NCBI GenBank assembly: GCA_004020645.1
Contig: SAQL01000009.1
Span: 168,023 to 232,022 of the forward strand
From: Mesorhizobium sp.
Lineage (GTDB): Bacteria > Pseudomonadota > Alphaproteobacteria > Rhizobiales > Rhizobiaceae
DNA length: 64,000 nt
Direction of reading: 5' to 3'
Below the pieces are notes generated by a model. It was not told the DNA's origin, searched no databases, and was given only the letters and a program-made list of their open reading frames with translations. A program made the translations under genes and the position numbers. Below are positions 50,800-59,751 of the stretch, piece after piece (position 1 is the first letter of the stretch; the number at the start of each line of letters is the position of its first letter).

Positions 50800-51596
50800 C
50801 CGAGGAGGAGCATGACGGACGACGTATCGCGTTCGTCGATGCAGACAATACGCTGTGGGATACCGACGGCGTATTTGCTGTGGCGCAGTTGAATTTGCTG
50901 GAAAGCATCGAGAGAGCTGTTGGGCACTCCACGGCTCGCTCGGATCGCCTCTCGTTTGTGCGCGGAGTCGATCAGGCACTAGCGGAACAACATCATTTGG
51001 GCCTTCGCTATCCGCCCCGCCTGTTAGCGATTGGGATCGCTTTTGCCCTTCGAGGCGACGAAGCTGGCACCGCGGCCAAGAGAGCTTGGGCAGAACGGTC
51101 GACGTCGAGCGGCATTGATCCCTCTTTGGTTGAACAGATTGAACGAGAATTTGTTCAGTACATCCGACGAATGCCGGACCTTCTTCCGGGGGTACGCAAC
51201 GGTCTCCAGCGTCTATTTGATGGGGGGGTGCTGATCCTGGTACTAACGGAAGGTGCTAGGAATCGCGTCATCCAGACGGCAGATCAGCACGGATTAAACC
51301 AGTTTTTCGATAGGGTAATCGAGGCGCCTAAGTCCGAACGATTGTTTCAACGTGTTCAGAAACTTGCGCGCGTGCGATTGCCGGCGTTCATGATCGGCGA
51401 TCAACTCCAGCGCGACATCGCGCCCGCGAAGGCTGCGGGCCTTGTCACCATCTACATTCCAAGCCGTTTTCGACCGCAATGGGAACCTGATGAAGCCGCG
51501 GTTGGACCGGACTACCGCGTCGAGCAGTTTGACCAAGGGGCAGACATCATTCTGGCCACCAATCAGCAAGCAGGCTCTAGCCTAGGCCGGCCATAG
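50796..51596 (+). CDS. HAD-superfamily hydrolase
   Basis: A 266-residue haloacid-dehalogenase-like phosphatase. Motif I is AFVDADNTLWDTDG (DxDxT), motif II is LILVLTEGARNRV (Thr), motif III is K with APKSERLF, and motif IV is FMIGDQLQRDIAPAKAAG. GTG start overlaps the stop of the upstream fusion gene. It is last in the dpd operon; it may process a nucleotide intermediate or be a defence accessory, but the substrate is not evident. A hairpin TCACGCA-CGCTT-TGCGTGA (51624-51642) follows. Confidence 0.85.
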   Translation: MTEEEHDGRRIAFVDADNTLWDTDGVFAVAQLNLLESIERAVGHSTARSDRLSFVRGVDQALAEQHHLGLRYPPRLLAIGIAFALRGDEAGTAAKRAWAERSTSSGIDPSLVEQIEREFVQYIRRMPDLLPGVRNGLQRLFDGGVLILVLTEGARNRVIQTADQHGLNQFFDRVIEAPKSERLFQRVQKLARVRLPAFMIGDQLQRDIAPAKAAGLVTIYIPSRFRPQWEPDEAAVGPDYRVEQFDQGADIILATNQQAGSSLGRP

Positions 51597-51672
51597 GAAA
51601 TCGACACCTACATAGGAGCAGCTTCACGCACGCTTTGCGTGAGTGACAGCTCGGGCCACCGCTGACCTGCGC

Positions 51673-52854
51673 TCAAATCTCATCCTGCACGGTGTCTTCT
51701 TCACCGATCTTGTTGCCTGTGCGCTGATAGCCTTCGCAAAAATAACGGAAGTCACATGCAGCACACGTCTTTGCGTCCTTGCAGTCATCTACCCAGGTCT
51801 GGAGGATGCTGACCGCCGTCTCTTCCAGTTGAACGCACGTCTCAATGCTGGCGACCGTTTGGTCGAACGCCCCGGTGGCGACGGTGATGCTCGCATCGTT
51901 GATAGGAATTACCCGGACGGCGCGGCTGAAAAGGAACTCGGGACTGAAATCAGCTCGAGCGCCAGGTCGCCAATTTTCCAGCATGCGCTTGTCGCTATCG
52001 CGGACTGCGGCGACATCCGTTCGACTTGCACGGAGGGCTGCCCGCAGTGCCAGGATATCGCCTTCGCCCGGCGCAAGCTCGTTGATGTAGACGAGAATAC
52101 CAGCTGCGACTCTTCGGCTCCGCCGCTGTTCGTGGCGAAGCCAGGCATAGGTCTGCACCTGCCACTCGCCGTCGGTCCATTCGGCCGTTCCGGTATCCGG
52201 CCTACGAGTGCCCTTGTAGTCGACGATGACCTCGAACTCGCCGTTCAGATCAGGGCATGCAGCTTGAACCGCGCGACGTATCAAATTGTCGGAGTCTGCG
52301 GTGCCGAGTTCGAGCTCGGTAAGCACGTCAATGACGCCGGTGAGAGCGTATTTTTCGGCGCGCTGTTGGCTGGTGAGTGAGCCGGGAATGTCCCGTGTGC
52401 CAATGACTCGCTCCTCAGCTTCGGCGATGAGTGGAAAGAGGTGGGGTCCAAGCATGTTGACGGCAGCCTCGGCGCGCCGATACGCGGCGAGCCGCGCTTT
52501 TCTACTGCGGGCACGCTTATTCTGATTGAACAGCGACTCCTCAACCGGCCAACCGAGGTATCGCAAATCGAAATCGGGCAAGCCCGGCTTCGGCGGCTCG
52601 ATGGGGTCACTCAGCGCCAGCTGGGTGTAGGGGATGGGGAAGGGTAGGCCACCCCGGCTCTCCCAAAGCCGGTACACGTTCTCCAATAGACCGTGCATGA
52701 ACTCGCCATACCAGAGCTGCACAGGCCGAGAGGGTGGGAGCGCACTCCCATTCTGATAGCGGTACTGCCGGGCACACCTACGGAACGAGAGGAGATCGCC
52801 CGTCAGTGAGTACTCCGGAACGATCCGGTCTGGACGCTTGCGCGCGAGATGCAT
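51673..52854 (-). CDS. RecB/Cas4-like PD-(D/E)XK nuclease with Fe-S cysteines
   Basis: A 393-residue nuclease. The core motif VIVDYKGTRR (D...DxK) and downstream QVQTYAWLRHEQ (QxxxY) are RecB-type. The C-terminal cysteines CKDAKTCAACDFRYFCEG, together with an N-terminal RRCARQYRY, match the Fe-S cluster of Cas4/AddB/RecB-like nucleases. It starts 1 bp after the helicase stop, and the two almost surely act together as an AddAB/RecB-like DNA-processing complex. ATG at 52854 was chosen for this coupling. Confidence 0.85.
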   Translation of the reverse strand: MHLARKRPDRIVPEYSLTGDLLSFRRCARQYRYQNGSALPPSRPVQLWYGEFMHGLLENVYRLWESRGGLPFPIPYTQLALSDPIEPPKPGLPDFDLRYLGWPVEESLFNQNKRARSRKARLAAYRRAEAAVNMLGPHLFPLIAEAEERVIGTRDIPGSLTSQQRAEKYALTGVIDVLTELELGTADSDNLIRRAVQAACPDLNGEFEVIVDYKGTRRPDTGTAEWTDGEWQVQTYAWLRHEQRRSRRVAAGILVYINELAPGEGDILALRAALRASRTDVAAVRDSDKRMLENWRPGARADFSPEFLFSRAVRVIPINDASITVATGAFDQTVASIETCVQLEETAVSILQTWVDDCKDAKTCAACDFRYFCEGYQRTGNKIGEEDTVQDEI

Positions 52855-52855
52855 G

Positions 52856-55420
52856 TCAAATCCTGATGAATGGAAGAAGATCGGCATCGACGGGCGGCGG
52901 TCGAAGCCGCGGGTCGCTTACCCAAGCCCAACTCTCGTCTCGCCGCCAGAACTTGGCAACATTTTTTATGCTGGTTCGGAATTGTAAGCCCTGCTGACAA
53001 CCAACCAACATAAGGAGGCTCTGCGGTCGACTATAAGCTACGTAGTAGAGCCGGATGAGGTCCTCGAAGGTTCGTTGCATTCCGCTTCTGCGTTGACGAG
53101 CAGGCCCCACCGGGGTTACGGCGGCGAGGTCGTCTTCCAACAGAACGACAGAACTTTCCTCATCGGGAAATCGTTTAAAACGTTGCGTACGGTGATTGGT
53201 CTTGAAGTCCGACGATACGTCGACGATCACCAAGGGAAACTCAAGCCCCTTCGCTTGATGGATGGTCATGATGTTGAGCCGGTCTCGAGGCACACTCGGC
53301 ATGATCTCCTCATCCACCGCCACGAGATTTTCGGCTATAGGGTTGAGAACGTCGCGTATCGCGCCGTTTATTGAGCGAGTGCGATGCGGCTCGTCGCGCT
53401 GGATTGCCGCTTTGTAACCAGAGAAAGTCGATGCTGCGGCCACCGTTCGAGTGATCGCCTCCAAGTAGACCTGCGCTTCTGGGTCGTCTTGGAAACGAGA
53501 GAACCAGGGGAGGAAGGAGTAGCAGATATCCAGCACAGGCCATTCGGATTCACTGTCGCGACCGTGCACTGCAAAGCGGCGCCAGCGATCAACTTTGTCT
53601 GACAGCAAATCCCCACGAGGACCCCGCGAATTGAAGGTCAGCATACTCTGAGCGGCGACGCGCCATTGGTCCATAAAATCGTGGGCGTCATTGGTGAGGA
53701 ACGCAGCCTGCTGCCCGACGCCGCGGGATCCGGGGCTGGGGGCTGGATCTATGCATTCGAGCACCAAGCCGAGGAATTGCTGCACAATGGGAATATCGCG
53801 AAGGGCCAGCCCACGAGGGTTGAAGACCTTCAGCCCGCGCGTCTCCAGCTCTTGGCGAAGGTGGAGTGGTAAGCGTTCCTTCCCTGGCTGCCCTCGGAAG
53901 GGGCGTCCCCGCTCATTCACAGTTGAGGCGAGCAAGACAGCATCGCCCAGGTCGCCACCCGGATCTGCGGGTAGGATGGGCTCAAGGAGCGTGTCTTCGT
54001 TGGAGAGCGGTATGCGACCACCCTGTCGGAAGACCCGGTGCAAAAAGTCGGCTAGATCCGCTGCGAGCGTCGCCGGATCGTCCCGAAACATGCCAATCAC
54101 ACCAATACCGGCATGGCCGGAAGTTGACACTACCCGCCGCTGAAGCGGGGACGGAAGAATGACCCGTGCCGGCTCAAAGTCCGGATCGTTCCCGATATGC
54201 TGGGAGAAGAATTCCACGATCTGCTCGGACGACCGATAGTTCTCTTCCAAACACACAAGTTGCGGTTCCCCGCATCCCAATTCGGCGCTGGCTCGCTTCC
54301 GAAAGTCGCGGAACAGTTCGATAGTGGCGCCTCGGAAGCGATACAGCGACTGGTCGTCATCACCCACAACGGTCATCGAGCAACCTGTGCGGAGCACCAA
54401 CTCGAAATAAATCGCCTCTTGTAACGGGTTGGTATCTTGGTACTCGTCGACCAGAAGCATGTGAAGTGACTGCATGCTGCGGGGAAGCCTGCCTGCGACC
54501 AGACGATCCAGGAAGCGCTGCTCGAGCAGCGCGAAGTCCATTTGGTTGGTCCTCGATAGATGTGCTTCGTAACGCTCTTTAATTCGGAGAATGGCCTGTC
54601 TGAACACTTTGTCGGTGTGGGGAGCGGCATAGCTGCTCAGGTTCACTCGGTCTTGCACTAGGCGATCGATTATCGTCCGGACGATCTCAGTCGCTTCGCC
54701 GTTGTTCCGCGTGGGGTCGCCGGAGAACCCGTAGCGTCCGAGATAAGCCTTAAAGGGGTCCCCTAGCTTCTGGAGTTCCGACCAAACTTCGCCTCTGCGA
54801 TAAAGGACTGCTCGAGCGGCCGATGGTTCGAGGATGACAGGCGGGGCCTCGTTTGGCTCGCGCATGTCCCGCACCGCATCCTCGCAGATGCTGTCCAGCG
54901 TGCCGGCTATGTATCGGTTCACATCTACCTTGGTGAGGTGGCGCACATGCTCCTCGTCGCCCGCGTCTCGCGCCTTTGCGATCAGGTAGGCGCGCAAACT
55001 AGTCCCCCATTCAATTAATCGGGAGCGTATCTCTCGCCCGGCCTTCTCCGTGAAAGTCGTGATCAAGATGTCCTCGGGCGCGATGCCATCCACGAAAGTG
55101 AACCGCAGGGCGCGCAGCACGAGCGTAGTCGTCTTTCCCGTGCCTGGCCCTGCTACGACCAACAGGGGCACGCGGGGCCCAGCCTCAATCGCATCCCGTT
55201 GCCTCCTATTCGGCTGGTGGGTGGACAGCGCTGCCGAAACAACGGCAGCAAACTCCTCAAGGGCGGGTGCGGTACGGAACTCAAGCAAAACCGTGTCCTC
55301 CGACCCAAACGTACGCGAGGCCTTGCTGCAAATCGCACACCATAGCCTTACCGTGGCTTGCAAACGTTGATGGGGCGCTCGAAGGCGAAATTTTTGCAAC
55401 ACCGCGCGCGGCAAGGTCAT
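52856..55420 (-). CDS. UvrD/Rep-family DNA helicase
   Basis: An up to 854-residue superfamily 1 helicase. Motif I is VVAGPGTGKTTTLVLRALRF, motif Ia ILITTFTEKAGREIRSRL, motif II LLVDEYQDTNPLQEAIYF, motif III VVGDDDQSLYRFRGA, motif IV LEENYRSSEQIVEFF, motif V MTIHQAKGLEFPLVIV and motif VI LYYVAYSRPQSLLML. The start is uncertain: the first 50 residues have a composition unlike the family, and a later start near the LLEFRTAP segment is possible. Cooperates with the nuclease downstream. Confidence 0.9.
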   Translation of the reverse strand: MTLPRAVLQKFRLRAPHQRLQATVRLWCAICSKASRTFGSEDTVLLEFRTAPALEEFAAVVSAALSTHQPNRRQRDAIEAGPRVPLLVVAGPGTGKTTTLVLRALRFTFVDGIAPEDILITTFTEKAGREIRSRLIEWGTSLRAYLIAKARDAGDEEHVRHLTKVDVNRYIAGTLDSICEDAVRDMREPNEAPPVILEPSAARAVLYRRGEVWSELQKLGDPFKAYLGRYGFSGDPTRNNGEATEIVRTIIDRLVQDRVNLSSYAAPHTDKVFRQAILRIKERYEAHLSRTNQMDFALLEQRFLDRLVAGRLPRSMQSLHMLLVDEYQDTNPLQEAIYFELVLRTGCSMTVVGDDDQSLYRFRGATIELFRDFRKRASAELGCGEPQLVCLEENYRSSEQIVEFFSQHIGNDPDFEPARVILPSPLQRRVVSTSGHAGIGVIGMFRDDPATLAADLADFLHRVFRQGGRIPLSNEDTLLEPILPADPGGDLGDAVLLASTVNERGRPFRGQPGKERLPLHLRQELETRGLKVFNPRGLALRDIPIVQQFLGLVLECIDPAPSPGSRGVGQQAAFLTNDAHDFMDQWRVAAQSMLTFNSRGPRGDLLSDKVDRWRRFAVHGRDSESEWPVLDICYSFLPWFSRFQDDPEAQVYLEAITRTVAAASTFSGYKAAIQRDEPHRTRSINGAIRDVLNPIAENLVAVDEEIMPSVPRDRLNIMTIHQAKGLEFPLVIVDVSSDFKTNHRTQRFKRFPDEESSVVLLEDDLAAVTPVGPARQRRSGMQRTFEDLIRLYYVAYSRPQSLLMLVGCQQGLQFRTSIKNVAKFWRRDESWAWVSDPRLRPPPVDADLLPFIRI

Positions 55421-55930
55421 AGACCTCGGCCGGAGCCACTAGTTCTCGGACCCAAGACGCTGCGATAACTGCAGTTGCAAATTTGCCCATAGTCACGCCC
55501 CTGCCCGCGATGAACTAGAAAAACGTCGACTTTTCAGTGCCCAGTTGGGGCATGCACAAAGCGCATGCGTCAAGAATCCCCAAAAAGTATCGCATCTCTC
55601 TCAGCGCTTTCAGAACTTCTGGCGGATTTTGATCCCAAGCAATCACCGACCCAAATCGCGACAAACGACTTCATAGCTTGCCGTGACCATTATGTGCTTG
55701 ATTCGTTTAGATAAGGGTAGCCCGAGTCTTAATCTCCAAGCACTTGCTTGGTGCCTGACACTCATTTGGTGGCTGCATGTTGAGGAAGCGCTGCCAAAAC
55801 CCTTCGGTGACCGGTTCAACAGGCTACATCTGCTGATGATTTGGGGGATTAGAGTTGCGTCCGGTGAACCCCCGAGCCTTGCGAGGATTGGGGCCTATGG
55901 CATTATCCTAGATCTCAACTGGGGCGGGAT
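55421..55930. other. 510-bp stretch without a supported gene
   Basis: Lower-GC spacer between the helicase 5' end and the next plus-strand gene. ORFs here have no family motif. It likely carries the divergent promoters of both genes. Confidence 0.5.
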
Positions 55931-56650
55931 ATGGAAAACCACTTTACTGATGGGCGTCCAATTATCGCCTACGCGGATGCCTTGCAGTTGGTCGCGACCA
56001 ACGATTGGCAGTTCGATACCGATTTACACCGGTTGCCTGGCGAAGCCCACGCGAAGCTCGTGCGGGCCGATCCCTCTTTCGCAACGGCTCAGGTTCCTCA
56101 TGGGCCACGAGTTTTAGAAGCGATGGCCGGCTTCCACGAGACACTGACAGAAAATTTCGAGTCGAAGGCGCTCCAGGAACCTCCCGCCCGCGTCAACGGC
56201 CGTCTGCTGATGCATGTGCGGATTAGTCATAACGCAGTTTTTCGCGTCTCACCTGCCATTTTAGACAGCATGTTTGGTGTTGCAGGCATTGCTGTCTTGG
56301 TTGCGAGCGCCCCATCTGCCGCGCTGCTGGGCGGAGGCCTAGCGATTTCAGTTGCGGAACTCGTGCGGAGGCTATCGGCACATTTCGTTAAGATACATGA
56401 CCCCGTGGAAAAGGCTGTTTTTCAACAGGTTTGCGTCCTGGCTGCAAAGACAAGGGTCAACGACCCGGTAGCTTTGGAGGAAGGCCGATACGAAGAGGCC
56501 ATAGGACCCGTTATTCCAGACCGACGTATGATCGTTGAAAGCCTGAAGGGAGAGTACCAAGAAGAATCGGTCGAACGTGCGATTAGCGACCTCGTTAACA
56601 AACAAGTCCTTCAAGAAGCCGCGGATCACAGGATTACGGTGGCCTTCTAG
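55931..56650 (+). CDS. Hypothetical protein with a membrane hairpin
   Basis: A 239-residue protein. Residues about 113-145 form a hydrophobic hairpin (FGVAGIAVLVASAPSAALLG and following), flanked by soluble regions. The C-terminal part (about 180-239) resembles a winged-helix (ESVERAISDLVNKQVLQEAA). No homologue recognised. It is convergent with the E1 gene of the ubiquitin-like operon, 90 bp away, and may be part of the defence island. Confidence 0.6.
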   Translation: MENHFTDGRPIIAYADALQLVATNDWQFDTDLHRLPGEAHAKLVRADPSFATAQVPHGPRVLEAMAGFHETLTENFESKALQEPPARVNGRLLMHVRISHNAVFRVSPAILDSMFGVAGIAVLVASAPSAALLGGGLAISVAELVRRLSAHFVKIHDPVEKAVFQQVCVLAAKTRVNDPVALEEGRYEEAIGPVIPDRRMIVESLKGEYQEESVERAISDLVNKQVLQEAADHRITVAF

Positions 56651-56739
56651 GTGCGATTATCTTTTCCCGCCAATGCTCGCCCATTGGCCTTAGGCTGTGC
56701 GAAGCGCAGGCAGCCACAATGGCAAACGACCAACGCACT

Positions 56740-58101
56740 TCAGCCCAGCTCACCCCAAAGCTTCCGAATGCCCGGTTCGTACTCTGGCCTTGAACAGAAT
56801 TGGCAGTCGGGGTGCCGCGGGCGCAGCGTTCGTCCCCGTGCGATTGGCAGGTTCCATGGATCGATCGACCAATGGTTCGTGGTGGCTGCTCCCGCAAACG
56901 ACCTGAGCATCTCAACTGCCATCAGTACGCCGGCCCAGGCGGAGACGAACGCAAACGGTGCTAGCACCTGCCGGCCTTTGGGTGTCGCCAGCGCCTGCTC
57001 GGCACAGATCTGGCGAAACAAGGTGTCGAACGCGATGCCGATTAGCTCCGCCGCGGTGAATGAGGGATGCGTTCTCACTATCCGATGCGCGATGTCCTCG
57101 GTAATCAGACCGACACGCACATCCGCGATATCGACCCCAAGACCCTCCGCGATTGACCGTTCGCGCGCAAACTCCTCTGGGACATGCCGGTAGATGCAGG
57201 CCAGGCATGCGTGATCTGTTGGCAGGACGTTCGAGTGGACCACCACACCACGCACATCGGTGGTAGAGGCGTCGATAATGCGGTGAGGCACCTCAAGTTG
57301 GATTGACCGACGCGCGAGCCGACTGTCGACAGTTACGAAGGCCGTTTGCGGGGGATGACGAAGATCGCGGACAAGTGCCTTGAAATCGGTTACGTACGGC
57401 CGAATTGCCAGATTGGGAAACTCGGACTGGGCGCGCTCAGCGAGCGCCACGGCCTTGTCCCTCCCTACGTCCTCGTCCCGAAGGTACATGCAGCGATTCA
57501 AAATGCCGGCCTGAACCACTTTGGGGTCCACGATTGCCAAATCGCCACGGACGTTCAGATGCCGCGCGGCGCGAAGGAACCCGTGCGCTACAGCGCCAGC
57601 GCCGGCCATGACTGCGTCCTGCAGCTCAATCGACCCAGACAGCGCCCCCTTTGGAATCCCAAGTTGCGCATAATCGAGGCGCATAGGCAGCCGTACTGCG
57701 GGTAGCGCGGTATCGTCGATAACGACATACACCGCAGCCGCAGCAGCCGCACAGGCAGCAGCCGCGGCATGGAGACCATGAGGCTTATCGAAATGCCGCT
57801 CCGTGGGCAAAAGGGAGATGGCTGCATCGATTGCGGCAAGGTCCGCGTAAAGGCGCCTGGCTCCTGTGCGAGGAGCGCTAGAGCCTATGATCAACTCCAA
57901 ATCGGGCGCCGTGTCACCGAGGTCGAACTTGGCCTCGACCGTGCGCCCAAGGAGCTGACCGACCTCATAAGCCCAAGCCGACTTCCACCCGGGTTCGGTG
58001 GTTACGAGTACAGTACGCTTCAGGCGCTCGCTGGCTTCGACCTCGTTGACGCCTATGTGGGCGGCCAGCATTAGTGCGTTCTGCTGAGCGGCGGTGCTCA
58101 T
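56740..58101 (-). CDS. E1-like ThiF-family activating enzyme of a ubiquitin-like system
   Basis: A 453-residue E1-like protein. The adenylation domain is in the middle: GAGAVAHG at 167-174 (nucleotide loop), Asp192, NRCMY at 202-206 and DVGRDKA at 211-217 match ThiF/UBA folds. Candidate catalytic cysteines are in HACLACIY (C299, C302); a possible zinc knuckle CQFC is at 433-436. The N-terminal 150 residues form an extra domain. Start ATG at 58101 overlaps the JAB stop (ATGA). It should activate the UBL encoded at the other end of the operon. Confidence 0.85.
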   Translation of the reverse strand: MSTAAQQNALMLAAHIGVNEVEASERLKRTVLVTTEPGWKSAWAYEVGQLLGRTVEAKFDLGDTAPDLELIIGSSAPRTGARRLYADLAAIDAAISLLPTERHFDKPHGLHAAAAACAAAAAAVYVVIDDTALPAVRLPMRLDYAQLGIPKGALSGSIELQDAVMAGAGAVAHGFLRAARHLNVRGDLAIVDPKVVQAGILNRCMYLRDEDVGRDKAVALAERAQSEFPNLAIRPYVTDFKALVRDLRHPPQTAFVTVDSRLARRSIQLEVPHRIIDASTTDVRGVVVHSNVLPTDHACLACIYRHVPEEFARERSIAEGLGVDIADVRVGLITEDIAHRIVRTHPSFTAAELIGIAFDTLFRQICAEQALATPKGRQVLAPFAFVSAWAGVLMAVEMLRSFAGAATTNHWSIDPWNLPIARGRTLRPRHPDCQFCSRPEYEPGIRKLWGELG

Positions 58102-58568
58102 GCCGTTACCATCAGACGAGCATCGAGGCCCGAGTTCGAGCAGTGGTCCCAACCTCCGGCCGGCGAGTACTCGTACGTCATGACCTCCGTCAGGAAGTTC
58201 TCCGGGGTGGTCGTTGCGGCAAAGTGGGGGAGCACGAGCGAAAGCGCACCCACGTGCCGGATGATCGCCCACTTGGCGTCGACATCGGAATGGTAGGCGC
58301 GACCTGGATGGGTGTGGATCTGCGCTACGATCCGTCGCCGAGTAGACCTGAGATGATCCATGAGGGCCTGCATAGAGGCCGGCGGCAGTTTGAGGTAGTC
58401 GATGTCCGCAATCTGCTCAGGTTCGTATACCTCGATGATAGAAGCCGGCGTGCGCACGGCAGCGGTCGATAGCCACAGTACAACTCGCTCATGGCGGCAT
58501 TCTCCGCCGCGCCTGAGAATGTCGATGGTCGTACGCAACATCTCGCGCGTGCATATTACGGCGCTCAT
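58098..58568 (-). CDS. JAB/JAMM metallopeptidase
   Basis: A 156-residue zinc isopeptidase. The JAMM motif is E27 and then H85-T-H-P...S94xxD97 in AQIHTHPGRAYHSDVD. In bacterial ubiquitin-like operons JAB processes the UBL precursor and removes it from targets. ATG at 58568 overlaps the stop of the E2-like gene (ATGA), and its own stop overlaps the E1 start. Confidence 0.88.
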   Translation of the reverse strand: MSAVICTREMLRTTIDILRRGGECRHERVVLWLSTAAVRTPASIIEVYEPEQIADIDYLKLPPASMQALMDHLRSTRRRIVAQIHTHPGRAYHSDVDAKWAIIRHVGALSLVLPHFAATTTPENFLTEVMTYEYSPAGGWDHCSNSGLDARLMVTA

Positions 58569-59032
58569 CCGACGCTCCTCTTCCATGCCCGCCTGAGCTG
58601 GAGCACGATGCCGCCGAGGTCCATTCCGGACACACCGCGGTAGTTGTCCCAGAGGTCGGTCGTGTGGCTGGAGTGCACGTGATACTCGCGCGCACCCCTC
58701 ATGCAGACAAACGGCCGCCCGGTATTCGGATGTGGGCCTCCGTTGAATACGCCACCACCATTCGGCGGTGCCGTATCCAAGTGCCTTCCCTTGCTGTCGA
58801 GAAGCTCGATTGCGGGGGGAAGCTCGTCCCATTCGGTACAGTTCAGGCGGAGCCTCAGCGGCGCGGCCGTGTTATGGTCAAAAAGAACGTCCAGGATTGG
58901 GAAGCTCGACTCAAGAATCGACCAGCGGTACATTTGGGCGGATCGTGGATCGATGCGCCCTATGTCGCGGTCGAACGCCGCACGGGAAAGCGCTTCAAGC
59001 ACCGCCGCCTCCCTCGCGCGCACCCCATTCAA
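58565..59032 (-). CDS. E2-like protein of a ubiquitin-like conjugation system
   Basis: A 155-residue protein. The block GRPFVCMRGAREYHVHSSHT (candidate catalytic Cys110 with His118/120/123) followed by LWDNYRG is the hallmark of prokaryotic E2-like proteins in these operons. The start is a TTG (residues NGVRAREAAV) inside the end of the UBL gene; a GTG two codons on is an alternative. The assignment rests on the motif and on the operon. Confidence 0.75.
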   Translation of the reverse strand: MNGVRAREAAVLEALSRAAFDRDIGRIDPRSAQMYRWSILESSFPILDVLFDHNTAAPLRLRLNCTEWDELPPAIELLDSKGRHLDTAPPNGGGVFNGGPHPNTGRPFVCMRGAREYHVHSSHTTDLWDNYRGVSGMDLGGIVLQLRRAWKRSVG

Positions 59033-59711
59033 GCGCGACCTGCCCGACCAAACCAGCCTCGGCGAGGGTCTGCGTCGGGCTTACGTCGTGACCGGCGACT
59101 GTGACGACCCAACCCTCAGTGCCGGTGAGATGGAGTTTGCGCGCCGCATCGGCGAGCACCTGAGTGATCGGAGTTGAGGCCGGGTAGCGCTTAGCTCCCT
59201 CGGCGGGGAAGGTGCCCGCCGTGGTAACTACCGTTACGAGCACCTTGTCGGGATGCGCGTCTTTGCGGGAGACGACATCCTCGACGCCGTTTTCACCGAA
59301 CGACAGCAACCCGCCGTGGCGAAGCACCGTGTCCGGCTCCTCCTCGCGCTCGAGAACCCAATGGTGCCCGTCGAGGGGAGGCCAGATCGACAGGAATTCA
59401 TCAACCTCGATATCGTCGGTGCCCCATACCTGACCAACTTCATCGACGGTGAAGCCATAGGTGCGGTCCGATAGGAAGGCGCGCAGGATGCCGCCCCTTT
59501 CCTTCTTGAGGTCAATGTCGTCGTCGGTGCCGATCAGATGGGTTCGGCGATCGCGGACCAAGATGAGTTGGTGCTCGCTCGCGGGCACGTTGCCCGAACG
59601 CGTGAGTGCTTCGCGGCCGGTAATGACGTTGTCCGAGAACTCCACGTCGATTCCATTGACCGGGTAGTTAACGCCGCGAGTGCGGCCTTCCATTTCCACT
59701 ACTTTGTTCAT
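58995..59711 (-). CDS. Multi-ubiquitin-like precursor protein
   Basis: A 238-residue protein with three beta-grasp-like parts. Residues 15-80 are a multiubiquitin domain (VNGIDVEFSDNVITGREALT, SEHQLILVRD). Residues 85-130 look like a second one (GQVWGTDDIEVDEFLSIWPP). Residues 155-230 form a terminal UBL (KVLVTVVTTAGTFPAEGA through QVALEWG). The tail is REGGGGA: removal of the final Ala would expose a diglycine for activation. ATG at 59711 has a GGAG box. First gene of the operon UBL-E2-JAB-E1. Confidence 0.85.
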   Translation of the reverse strand: MNKVVEMEGRTRGVNYPVNGIDVEFSDNVITGREALTRSGNVPASEHQLILVRDRRTHLIGTDDDIDLKKERGGILRAFLSDRTYGFTVDEVGQVWGTDDIEVDEFLSIWPPLDGHHWVLEREEEPDTVLRHGGLLSFGENGVEDVVSRKDAHPDKVLVTVVTTAGTFPAEGAKRYPASTPITQVLADAARKLHLTGTEGWVVTVAGHDVSPTQTLAEAGLVGQVALEWGAREGGGGA

Positions 59712-59751
59712 CGCTATTCTCCGTATGGCCGGGGCTCTTGCAGCCAGACTC

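Noticed and set aside
52856..55420. Plain chromosomal UvrD
   Set aside because: It is coupled to an Fe-S RecB-like nuclease and lies in an accessory region; housekeeping uvrD stands alone.
55683..56117. 144-codon plus-strand ORF upstream of the membrane-hairpin gene
   Set aside because: It overlaps the better-supported frame at 55931, has no ribosome binding site and an odd Trp-rich composition.
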